Of a DNA stretch of 64,000 bases, positions 35,529 to 48,300 are shown piece by piece. How positions within the stretch are numbered: the first letter of the stretch is position 1; every line of letters starts with the position of its first letter. The notes under the pieces were generated by a model, which saw nothing but the letters and a program-made list of their open reading frames with translations, was not told the DNA's origin and did not search any database. Origin of the DNA: Ophiura sarsii (lineage: Eukaryota > Echinodermata > Ophiuroidea > Amphilepidida > Ophiuridae); assembly GCA_035610835.1 (NCBI GenBank), contig CM069442.1, positions 29,527,798 to 29,591,797 of the forward strand, in the 5' to 3' direction. The translations under genes were made by a program, and so were the position numbers.

Positions 35529-37734
35529 AGAGTCAGAATTTTGAGGAGAATCTGAGAATCCATTCTCACAAAGATTCCCGCTGGTAAAGTTGCGAGAACC
35601 CAAGTTGATTGTCGTAGAGTCTCGTAGAGATATTCTGTGTACACATAATAATTTGAATGGAGGAGAATTCATAGATTCTCACAAATCCTTTGCAGGAATC
35701 TATGGATTCTCGCAACCTTTGATGAAATTCGGACCCTGTGTCTTGTGCGCGACTGGTCATTTGATCTGTCAATTTGCTGTGAGCGATTTGTTTCATAGTC
35801 CACTTGAGGAGCAACTCCAAATGGCCACAATCTGCGACTGGCTAGTATGGAATCAGCATTATTAATGGATTCATTGTTTGTGTTACATAGGCTCATTATT
35901 TACCTTGGCTGTCAAGAGAAAACCATTATTTGTGATGTTATCGAGCCTTTTACCATATCCTGTTAAAATTCCATTTCAGATTCTGTACAACAAGTTATAT
36001 TTGCACTTTGCAGATAATATTTTTCCCCTTTTTTGCTCTGAATTCACATCTTGTGTTTAATGTTTTGGACTTATATACTTAAAAACATACTTGCACATTT
36101 TTTTATTTTTGTGTTACTTATATGGTACACAAAATAATGAATATTTATGTAGCGTAAATTTTCCACTTTTACAGAAGTCCAATCTTAAATGCTATCAGCC
36201 AGAATAGGGATTGGTTTATATTATGCATTGTGCCAATCAGAATCCACCACTATCGTGTATACTGTAAAAGTAGAAATGTTCGCGCTACATTAACATTTGC
36301 GCTTTTAGCAGCTACCGGGATAATAATAACATGTGAACATTCAAACAATTCGCACAATATGTAAATTCCCTGAACGTGACTTTTTTACCTTGGCATTTCA
36401 CTCGTTCCAATGCATTGAGTGTAAACAAAGGTAGGTACCTTTGAAGGGATTCTATATCCTGCACGTCTTGAATCGGTTAATGAATATTTATGAGGTAAAC
36501 GTCATCTAATGACTAGGTTTACGCATTGAACTTGAAGAACATTAGTCATTTCACTAATTAACTAATTAAATTTGTATTTACCTAAAGGTTTTAAACTAAT
36601 TAATATTTAATTAACTAATTAACAAATAATTTTGAAAAGGTGACCTCAGAGGCCAGTTTGGTCCAAAAAGTACTGAGAGTAGCTGCAAATTTAATAAATG
36701 ATTAATTAACTAAGTAATTATCGCATAATATGAATAACTAAGTAATTAGCAGATTATTTCATTGATTATATCAATTACTACTGTATGGCAGTACACTGTC
36801 AAGTCATAGCCTCATTAATATTCATATCCACCTGATTCACGATGTGTGGGATAGAGAATCCCACCTTTGAATGATCACAATATAAGTAAAAGGACCACAT
36901 TACCCGTTGCTGTGTGCTCTGATGAGTATAGTCTGCTTGTTTGGAAACATCACTATGGTACGTAGATAGTCCCATACACTAGTATTACTTTAATGTCAAA
37001 CTGTAATGCGCTTTGAGAAAGTGCATAATAATAGGTGCTATAGTTTGATCAGTTCCCACTTGGCCCTCCTTACACCAGCGAATTAATACAGAAGGAAAAC
37101 AGGCGCGCATGATTGCAACAAGCGTACTGTGCAGTGTGCATCATATGCATGCAGCAAAAATTGTGTGCGTAAGCTGGGATTACTTTTGCGAGCGGAGAAA
37201 TAAAACCTGAATATTTCTCGCCAATTTGGAACTGATTAAACTATAATCATAATTATCAAATTGCCTCATATTCTGGTATATGTAACTGTCAAGACAGCTG
37301 CAACTGATTAAACCTATAATTATAATTATCAAGTTGCCTCATATTGGGGTATAACTGTCAATACAGCAGCTTGCTGTCTAAACATATATCTCTGATATTT
37401 GGTCATAGAAAAACAAGTACATTTTGTGCAGCTGGGCATAACGGTTTTGTGAGATTTTGGACCGATATTATGGTCCAGGACTGTAAACGGAACATAGCCG
37501 TGATAAACATACACTGCATTTTATTCCATAGCATAAAGCTAGTATGTAGGATATATATCCAGTTTAGTCTGGCATACCTGTCAGTGGGTGTGAAGATGTT
37601 ATTACAATTGTGGTGTTACCTACGAGTAAGATATTCATGAACTGAAATATTTCTTATATGCTCACCACCATTCAACTAATTATAACACCCATTCAATTAT
37701 GGTAGCTTTTGCAATAAGTTTAACACTTTCCATG
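35529..37734. other. gene-free stretch
   Basis: 35540-35730 carries TTGCGAGAA / ATTCTCACAAAG phrases also present at 44140-44215. 36540-36780 is rich in TTAACTAATTAA words. 37240-37340 has two copies of AACTGATTAAACTATAAT-like sequence followed by TATCAAATTGCCTCATATT. No exon is found. Confidence 0.35.
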
Positions 37735-37975
37735 CGGCAGTCGTATGCAAACGACAGTTCCAAAATGTTATGGTCACAAAATGATCACAAAATTTTTCAA
37801 AAATTTCAACATTATTAGATCTCATCACTCCATATGTGGAATCACCATGAGAAATGCATTAAAATAAGTACAAACATGCATAGTATTGGTACAGCAATCG
37901 ACTTTGAAAGTTGGGACAGGTTTTTGAAAAATCTGTTTTGTGTATGGTGAAACTAATAGCCGCATGGACAGTGTT
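37735..37975. repeat. third copy of the GAAAGTTGGGA dispersed repeat
   Basis: It shares CCATGCGGCAG, CAAACGACAGTTCCAAAATG and GAAAAATCTGTTTTGTGTA with 28500-29000. Confidence 0.5.
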
Positions 37976-39127
37976 AATATTGCCGAGTTCATGAATAGCT
38001 TACTCATAGGTACAACCACAATCAAAATGTATGAATTGAGTACCATTGCTCTAAAAAGGGTTCAAGTTACCTCTTTTTCGATATTGGGATTGCGTGTATA
38101 CACCCAAAGGTGTTTTTTGTGTGTGTTGTTTTAATGGTGACAACATATCAATGACAGGAAAGTGACTTTATTTTGATCTTCATGATTTTAGTGTTCTTAT
38201 AATTTGCACATGTTTATGGTGCAACAAAAGGTGTGACTATTAAAAAATAGCATGTTTATTCCTGTTCACATAAAATGAAACAAATTCTTTTGCCCCTTAT
38301 TTGCAAACCATTATAGTCTGATTAAGCATTAGATGGAACTGGACTTCATCGTATCCAATGCAACCACATTAAATAATCATAAAGGTCATGTTCTACACAT
38401 TCTTCAATAGATCAAGACTGCCATCTATGCAGTGACGCAAGTTCAGGGGTAGCATTTTGACGCGTCTGCGCATCATAGACCCCTTATTTCTTGTTGTTTG
38501 ACTCATCAAGTTACACCTTGAAATTGACCATGGGGTCAAGATCAAAATTGCATGGACCCCTTCAATTTCACGATGCATGGAAATGGAAACCTTAAAAGAA
38601 ATAATATAGAATTGTCATTGTCCATCTTTCGCTTACATCAGAAACACCTTGATTTTTTTGGACCCCTTATATATGATTTTTCCAGTCCTTAAAGGGTCCA
38701 GAAAAAAATCAATAGGAGCGCTGGCATTTTCAAGCCAGTGCTACCCCTGCGCAAGAACACATTTTAGTGATAGATGCAGCATTTATAAGTAAAAGCTTGA
38801 ATTCTTAATTCATGTAAGAACTATAATCATGCCCATCTATGATAGTTAGATGCATCACAGGAATATACTCTGACGTCCCAGCACAAGAGGTAGATGGACA
38901 GAGTGCAGATGCTATCATCAGTGTATGTAAAGCAGACTTTGACCTCGACAAGACCAATACAAAGAGAGTTTAAAAAAAAGGATCACATTCTATCTTTAAG
39001 TCAATGCACTATAGTTGATACTTGGGTCAGCAAATTGTACATGTACATGTTTATATTAATGTATGTTTACAGTATTCAAATATGTTAATATAAGTATCTA
39101 TATAAAATATACAGCATTAATCTCGTG
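37976..39127. other. region 3' of LIN54
   Basis: Holds an inverted pair around 38430-38755 (GCAAGTTCAGGGGTAGCA and TGCTACCCCTGCGC). The LIN54 3' UTR should start at 39127 going left. No canonical AATAAA on the minus strand is evident close by, only AATATA-like variants near 39050. Confidence 0.4.
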
Positions 39128-39320
39128 TTACTTGATGATGGACCCTCTCGTCCTACTCGCCGAGTGTATAACCTGAAGGAGACACCTGCCAAATTCTTCA
39201 AGGATCATGCGTTCGGCAACTATAGTGGATCCCCCGTTTCGCTCAATTTCTTCAGCCTGGGCTAGCATGCACTGACACGTTGCTTCCGCTACTTCATTTG
39301 TGATGAACGAGAACGGTAAC
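39128..39320 (-). CDS. LIN54: LIN54 exon 9 (C-terminus, stop)
   Basis: Acceptor CTCCGTAAAG|G, phase 2 in. It encodes [20 protein letters not shown] and [20 protein letters not shown], ending RGSIIK and TAA at 39130-39128. It matches the human C-terminal helical region that binds LIN52/LIN9-side MuvB partners. Confidence 0.94.
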
Positions 39321-42300
39321 CTTTACGGAGATGGGGAAAGATAGGGAATTGAATGATTAGCATATAATGATAAATGATATGATCAGTGTTTTGGTTAAAC
39401 TTAGCACCACGGTTTTGCTGTGTAAATCAAAATCATCCAGATATTATGTAACTTGGGGTCCGATTGTTCATTAGATTCACTATTTGATACATTTGGGTCC
39501 GGTTACTCATAGATTCTCTGATAGCTATATATGTCTTTCCTTATCCTCTTTCATTTTGATATTTTATTACCAGCGAGTGACGGCTCTCAATCTCTTATTT
39601 TCTGACTAAACAAAAGGTGTTTTACTTGACGGAGATGCTGGGTTATTTAACAATTAATAAGTAGCAATCACATTCATTGATGAATGGTTGTTTGTGAACC
39701 ATTCTTGAAAGGACTCAAAAAAACATTGCATCATCCCGTGTGAAAATTCTACAATTGCTACTACGAAACTATATTGTATGTGTCTGCAAGTATTAAAATA
39801 CTTGCAGACACATACAATATTCTCCACGCATTTGAGAGTGAATGACAACCTCAGTATTATGTCTCATACATATTCATATAATATGTATCTGTCTTGTTTG
39901 CATTTAAGTGGTAGTTTTGCTTTAAGATAATCATCAGATTGAAGACAAAACAGCTGTTTTAAGAGAGGGTTTATCTTGTACGATATCAATAGTCGATGTA
40001 TTTACGGTTTCTTCAAACATTATCTTCGCTATGGTATAAATTATGTTTACGCATATGTATGCAGGGTGTTCACTATTTTCAGCGCGGATTTTCACAGAAT
40101 TAGGGAGACATGCAATTATTCTAAATATTCCAACACTACGGGGCGAGTATAAAAATCAGCAATAGTGAAGAGGCCATCTTGTTTTCAAAACCAAGTTGAA
40201 ATTTGGAATGTTCATGCATGGCAAGAAAAACATATTTATTATTAACAACCTTGTGTGAAACAAGGTGATCCATTGATCACGAGTCTTTTTACAACTTGAC
40301 CCGAGATGATATCTGATCTTGGAACGTGACCTTTGACCTCATAAAACATGAAGGTTTCCATCTTACATCTATAACACAGGTTTGGTTCCAATTGGACTTC
40401 AATTTTTCAAATGAGACCAAAAACGTCCAAAAACTTAACCTTAACTTTAACACGCACACACACCAACAGAATGTTGTAAGTGCCCCCAAATGTTGGGCAA
40501 CACAAAAATTGGTCATCATCTATCACAACATTCAAGCCTAATAAAGTCTCCTTCTATCTGTGTGTTTTCGTCTTGATCTACGATTTCTGTGAAAAACAAA
40601 GGTACCACCTACCTTTCACCAGAGTCATTGACCTCCTGTGGTCTGACAGGAAAATCCTGTATCTGTGATGAAAGCTTATCCTTGGCCGCAGTCTGTTGGT
40701 TTACCCTCACTTCAGCTGCATCTGCTAGGTGCATGAGAGTCTTCCTTTCTGGACTCTCTTCAAAGTTTTTACAGCCAACACATTTGCAGGTGGCGGAACA
40801 GAGAATTTTGGCCTGTTGGCGATAAAATTATGATAAATATGAACAATAGTTTACATGATAATTTGACATTTGCATTCAAAAAGAAATGATATGACGGAGT
40901 GTCTCAGTATGATCTTAAAGAACCACTTGCATAATAATAGTTGACATAAAGGATAATTTGCAAATTATTTTCAAGCTAATTTGTAACAAAGAATGATCAA
41001 ATATGCATGTGAACTTACTTACATCGTATGCTTCATACAGATTTCACACACAAATGTTAGTCTCAATTTGATTAAGCATTTGTTCTTTATCATTGATTGG
41101 AATAGAATAACATTGAATCAGTAAAGTCTTTCCTGCATTAGTTCCTCTAGCGGTGAAAATATGATTGAAAATCTTCAAAACATTGATGTACAGATAGATG
41201 ATCATCATACTAAACAGGCCTATGATATATCTCTGTACTATATCTGTGTACTTCAGGTGACATCAGCACACATTCGAGTGATCACTCGATTACATTCTGC
41301 GCCAAATGCCAATGAGATGGCACAAGCATCCGCTTGGTCTCGACAAGATTACACACAGACACAGACTGAAAAAGTAGGCAATACGGAAAGCTCCTTGCAG
41401 GGAAATTTGAGCATTTGGAGGGAAATTTTGGCATTTGGAGGGAAATGTCACTCTTTCATGAAGAAATGCATTCCATTTTGGAGGGAAATTTGGAATCGCT
41501 TGCCGGGGAAAAAACCCATTTTTTCAGGCCATGCACACAGATATCATCTCTGAAATCAGCTGTCACAGAGCATGCAACAAAAGATATGTTGTTCTGATCT
41601 CAGGGCCATAATTCATAAATCTTCTTAAGTTGGATTTAATAAATCCTGAAAAGTCCCGAACTCGTCTTAAACAACTTTAGAATAAAATCCCTCTTGAAGT
41701 TCCCTCTTAACTTAAGAGAATTCAGAGGCTATCTTTACTTTACTAAGGAATTATTATTAAGGTCCAAGTATCATAAGAAGAGTTTTTATTCTTAATTTAA
41801 GAAGAATCTAATAGAAACTCTTCTTAACTCACAAACTTAAGTTTAATCAAAATTAAATAGGGCCCTGGACAAGTTTAAGTAAGTTTACTTTAGGGACACA
41901 GCAAATGGCTGGATTGGTCTATAAACTGTTTTCTATTTTTTTAATGTTACCTCTTTGACAATCAATTTGAATTACTCGCCTAGTAACGTTCACAATAATT
42001 TTGAGGCACCCCGACCTCTTGCAATTACATCCCTTGGTGTGGGATGAAAACGAGGTGGAGTACGCTCCAAACACATGTACTTCCGAGCTCAAGACACTTA
42101 AGTTTACTTTAGGGACACAGCAAATGACGGTTTTCTATTTTTTGACTATTTAGTAATGTCTTTGACAATCAACTTGATTGACTCACCTCATAACATTCAC
42201 AATAGTTTTTGAGACACCCCGACCTCTTGCAATTACATCCCTTGGTGTGCCGCCTATCCGTCTGACCGTTGCGACCTTTACCAATCTTGGGATGAAATGC

Positions 42301-45300
42301 CGTGGGGTTACGCTCCAAACACGATTTGATCGCCTTTGCTCTATCGTCCTCATTTTCCAGGTTGTTGTGGCAATTATTACAGTTACAGTTGCTGCAGAAT
42401 TCACCATTGGCAAAACAATCGCAGTATCTGTGATAATAATAGACATACGAGAATTAACATAAAAGTTTCAAAAATAAAAATAATAAATAATTAAAGAAGT
42501 TATATAGCGCTTTCCACAATGCAAGCAGTCCCAAATAGCTTTGGGCAATTCATATAACTGCCATTTTGAATGAGAACCCTTTCGTCGCTACACTAGACTG
42601 TGACTTCCTACCTAATAGCTCCCCCAAATATCGTGTGGGTTGATGAGGCAATTGAGACTCGGAATCTTGCCCAAGGACACAAACAGGTTGGCCAACTTTA
42701 TGATTTTGACTTCCCAATCATTTTTACTCTTATTTAGTTCAATCAAATAAAAAATGGTTTGCTACAAATATGCAATGGACTTAACAGGATTTCTGAAATG
42801 GGAGGGTCAGTCTCTCGACTTAACTTGATGACTTCGGACAATCATCCAATCCCAACCCAATCCCTGGCAATTGTTTCAATTGAAGCGTAGACATTAATAA
42901 GTATAAAACAATCATATTTGATCCACCCATTCAGAGTATTTGGCTGTTTCCAACTCCTTGGAATGGAACAAGACTAGATTGTTCCGAGGGCTTTAAACAT
43001 GCTTGAATTACAATTAAAAAAAAGACAATATATTGTTGGCTTGAATACTTTAAAGCAATAATAATAATAATAAACCACACTTATTAAGCGCACTCCGTCG
43101 CAAGACCCCAGTGCGCTAAACAAATAGTACAAAATGTGAACAAAGATACAAAACATAAAGTCATTTTGCTGAAAGAGGTGAGTCTTGAGCAAGCTCTTGA
43201 ATTGCTGCAGTGATGTGGCATTTCTGACATGAGATGGGAGCCGGTTCCAGAGTTCAGGAGCTGCATGAGAGAATGATCTTAGGTGACAATGTTAGTTTTC
43301 CTCCATTGTAAGATGACAGATGCATTTGACCTAAGAGTGCGTGTGGGTTCCTTGATGGAAATAAGGTCGCATAAGTATTTTGGAGCCTGGTTATTTAATG
43401 CTTTGTAACAATATAGGACTAATGATACAATGTTGTCAGTTTGTGTTTTTTCGAGATAAATTGGCGCACACACGGAGTGCAATTAGACACTTTCAATGCA
43501 CTCCGTATATTTTCCTTTCCTGCTTTTCTGATTGGTTCGTAACTATTAGGGGGAATGAATTTACGTTATTACAATCACTTACAATTTAAGACATTGTGAC
43601 TTGGTGCAGTTACAAGGCTTCCTAGGTCTGCTTCCCGACTGATCTGGTGGGGGTGGTGCTCTCCTGTAAAACAAAGCAATGAAAACATACATTATTGAAA
43701 TACTAGATCCATAACCCTTTGAACCCGAAAATCTGCTTGACTGTGTGTGTACCATATACGCGACGCGCTGGTTAGCGTGCATAAAAGGGCTACAACTGTA
43801 GAACTAGACAAAGTGGGTTAAAGTTCAACTGCTTATTTTATTCCCCACGATGGGTACTTTTATCAGGACTTGTTGGATGCCATTTTTGTGTGTTGGTTGC
43901 ATCATAAATACAAATAAATATGGCACAGAAATATACTTCAATTGAGGTATTGAATAGGCTGGATGATAGCGATTCTGTGGAGGATTTGGATGACGATAAT
44001 TGTGGTATTCAAATGATTCTGAGATGAAATCTAACTAAAGATTACTCATAATTTAGCAAAAAACCATTGAAAATTGACATTTTTAGTGCAAAATGTTTGC
44101 ATTTTAATTAGTTTTACCTGGAATGGCCATGGTTAGAATTTTCGCAAGAATCCATTCTCGCAAAGATTGTCCTAAACAAATATGCGAGAATCCAAGTAGA
44201 TTCTTGCAAACTTTTGAAAGTGCATACTTCTACCCCAGAAAGCATACAAGACACGTTCGAAGTGAAACTTACCCATTTACTGCATGTTTAAGTGCAGCAG
44301 GTGCTGGTTGCTGTATTTGCACCACCTGCGGTGCAGGTTGATTACTGGCTATTGGCACAAAGTTGGTTTGATTGGCTGCACGGACCTGGGTTTGAGGTAC
44401 CTTCATAATACAATCATAAGATGTTTAAACACATTTTGTTAATAAGGTGTAAACATGGAATAGATGATCAACAATGAAGCCCTGAATATCAATTCATTAC
44501 TGTAGTTTACAGTTACTATATACCTGCATTACCATTGATCAATCCATTACCTACAATCATGCATGGATTGAAACAATTTTGAAAATTGCATTTAAATTTA
44601 CCAATAAATAATTTCCTGACAGCATCTTGTTGGTTATTGAGCTCTATTTCTTTTTTGCATGGCAGTTATTGGGAATCCACCCCCCTCGCAAATCTCATTT
44701 TATGACTCGACACCCACCCTCTCAAGTTTCTAACTCGGCGGCACATTTCCTGAAGATAGATTTTGAGGGGAAAAACACACACCAAAATAAAACCCTGACC
44801 GACTCAAGAGGTAGTTTGCCCGTAGAACAGGGGGTTTCATCAACTTACCGCAAACGAAAGTTGTGATTTATTATGTGGACATCTAAGTGAGTCTGACTGT
44901 GTTTTTGTCTGCATTGTTATAAGGCGCAAAGCATTGCAACCGGTAAACTTATAGGTCTGTACCATGTATGAAATTGTTACATGTATATGACACGGACAAA
45001 AACAAATGAAATTGCAGCAAGTTGTTCACGTGTTTAAGTATCATCAGTACAGTACACTTACCCGTGCCATGTATGACTGAGGCAGCATAGCAACAGGAAT
45101 CATACCACCTCCCGGCGTTGTCAACAGGGTGGTACCTGGTGGGAAGTGGGCAAAGTTCTGTCCTGCAGTCCCAGCGGTCACAATCTTCATATTGCTGTTG
45201 GCCAAATTGGCAGGCATGATGAGCCTGTGCTGACTGGTGCTGGCCGTACCGGTCCGATTCACCTGATATGCAAGGAAGGGGTTACAAAGACACATTCAAG

Positions 45301-48300
45301 AACAGGTTCCCAACGTAATATTTACCTAGTCTTTTTGATACTGTAAAAACCAATTAATTTTGTGAGGGATTAAGTAACAGTAACATTTCTAGATTGGCGA
45401 GATTAAATGCCAGCTAAAATAGCAGGTATTTCAAATTTGCCAAACAAAGTATCCATGAAATTATAGTGTTTTACAGTATTTTAGTTATACACCATTATAT
45501 AAATGATTCAAACAAATGTTTATACAAGAAGACGATAGTAGACCTAACTTATTACGTTTCACATGAAGCCAACAAAATTCAATACTCATCTAGTGACTAA
45601 CTTTTGTGTGTTATTCTGAAGGTTTGTTTATGACCAATGACTATGATGTGTATCAAGCAAAAGACCTGATACTATAATCAGCTCGCGTTCATCCAAATGT
45701 TGAACGCAATCTAGCGATGTACTGCATTCCAAAACAACAGGCGCACAACGCTTTGTATGTACATTTTGAAGTCGCATTGTAAGCGAGGGAATAGTTTGAA
45801 ATGATCGACAATTACTTGTTTTAATTATAGTGAATACTTTTTACTATAAAGTATTTTTTCTGAAGGTTTGTTTACAATCAATAACTATATTTTCTCAAAC
45901 AAAAGACAAGGGGGCTTTGGAATAGAGATTCATCAGATGTGTGATGTTCAAGGTTATTATCAATTTGTCCAACGGAACAATGTTTTATGGTAAAGAAAGT
46001 TAACAGATATATCTGCAAACTTAGTTTTTTCAGCATAATCACTCATGATCCACTTCCGATGGTGATAACTGAGGTAGTATATGCCCTCTTCCTTATTCAT
46101 TGAGCTCTACTTTCCTATTTCAAATCTATTGCTTATTTAACCCTAATTATATTACACTGTACGAGCCACACAACACAGTAACAGCATGGTATGGGCTGTG
46201 CGGCTTGGCTCTTGCCTGGTATCAGTGGTGTACGGCTGTTTGCACTGTCATTTTTAGGTTACAAATAAGATTGGGGTTAATCCAAATCTGAGGTGATTGC
46301 AAGATCTTTATTCAACCACAAATGCTGGCTCTGATACACAAATGAGGCAATATGATATTGTCGCCGTTCTGTCAAAACCATATATGTTTTTCTGACCCTT
46401 CAGCATGTATAACGTGAAACTGCCTAACAATTATGCAGGAAGTGTTCCTTTTCACACTGTTCAGAAGCAAGAGCACCTTGCAAGGTTTGATATATGTGTT
46501 TTTGGCCCTGGAACATGTTTAGAGGAGATTGCCCAAAGGTAATACAAAGGAAGTATTAATTAATATATGGCTGAAGGGCAAGATGGAGATACGAGGCATT
46601 GACAGAACAGCGACGATACAAGTAATTTGAACTACATACCGGAGGCATTGCTATCTTAATTTGTTGAGGCTGTGATGTCGTCTGTACACCCGTTATTGAT
46701 GGCATTGGACGAGGAGCTATGTTCTTGGCCATTGGTGCTGGAGCTATGGGTTTTGCTGTAAAATATAAGAATACATAACCTTGGTTGGCAAATGGTTCAA
46801 TCAGAATCAAATGTGTCTACCCAAACATTACACTAATAACCCCATTTTTTTTAATTCCTCTTTTGCAAAGTGCGAAATTTTGATTATATCCTGAAAACTA
46901 ATTCTCCTATCCTTGGACATTGCAGAACGTATACCTGGGTGCATTCCAAAATATGAACCACATTGAGAATGATGGGTGTTTGGTATCCCATACATGCCAT
47001 ATTCAATACAGGGGTAACACTACAAGGTCCCCTTCTTTAAACTAGAAATGGCCTATTGTATTGCTATATATCATATTCAATTACATAACATGCATGTGGC
47101 GGATTGTGTTTTTATTCAAGTAACTAATCTATCGAAAAATGATCAACATATAACTTTCACCAAAACTTAGGCCTAGGTCAAACTGAATACAAATTATATG
47201 CGATTTGTTAATAAAATCTAAAAATAATTGTATATTTGAGAAAAATGTGATAATTTAAGATGTATCAAGCGCTTGAATAAATGCTGTGTATTATTATTAT
47301 TAAAGTATAAAGCAATTGATAATTTTCCTGGAACGTTTAAACTGTAGACTTTTTTTAGAGCTGATTCAAGATGTAATCCCAACTTTTGATTTCAATAGCA
47401 AAATAATTCAGAAAATTATGTTTGTTGATGATATCTATTTGCATTTCTAGAGTCAAGAGTGTATTAGTTCAGCAGGAATTACACAGGCTCCATTCATATC
47501 TAGCAAGACCCACAGTGAGCCGTGCGGTGTGATTCTGCTGAGTTTTGTACAAGGGCCCATTCATGAATGCTTGCTCAACTCATGATATCTGTACACCCGC
47601 AACACACATAATTGAAAAATAGTACAATGAGAATGAAGCCGTTTGTAGTCCCTTCATTCGAGGCTTGTCCCAGATTCATAACTCTGTACAGTATCATCAT
47701 CAGCATATTCCAATTATTGTCACTGTATTATGTGCTGGCCCCCATAAAGAAAAAGATGTGTGAAGCGCATGAAAATGTTGTTTTTTATCGTTACAAATGC
47801 CTGAAATAAGCATAATTTGTTCTGAATTGGACATTTCAGTCCCATTTTAAGCTAATTTTAAGTAATTTTGACATTAAAAGTCAATATTTTCGATTATCTT
47901 GGGGGACAAAATGGGGTGGGGCTTGAATTGGACAATGTATAATAAATACCTTGTGTTGTGGTGGTGGTGCCAGAAGTGACAGTGACGAGCCTTACATATG
48001 GAAACTTACTCCCCGGTACTTGTATCTGTTGTACATGGGATCCGCCTGCTGCTGCTGTTGCTTGCTTAAGGACTGTTTGCGTACCACCAGAGTTACTAAA
48101 GGTGAATGGTACAGTAGAGAGTACCTGACCAGCTGCCTGCAAGGTTATACAAGAAATAAAAAACAAAATGAGCTGATTCAAGATGTAACCCCAACTACCA
48201 CTACCTAATGAACCTTGGTACTAGTGGACGGTGGACCAGGAGCTGATTTTAAAACTTAGTTCCAAAAATAGTTTCTGGTGCTTATAATAACTTTCCTGAG

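Noticed and set aside
42178..42462. 94-codon plus-strand frame with membrane-like sequence
   Set aside because: Antisense shadow of LIN54 exon 7.
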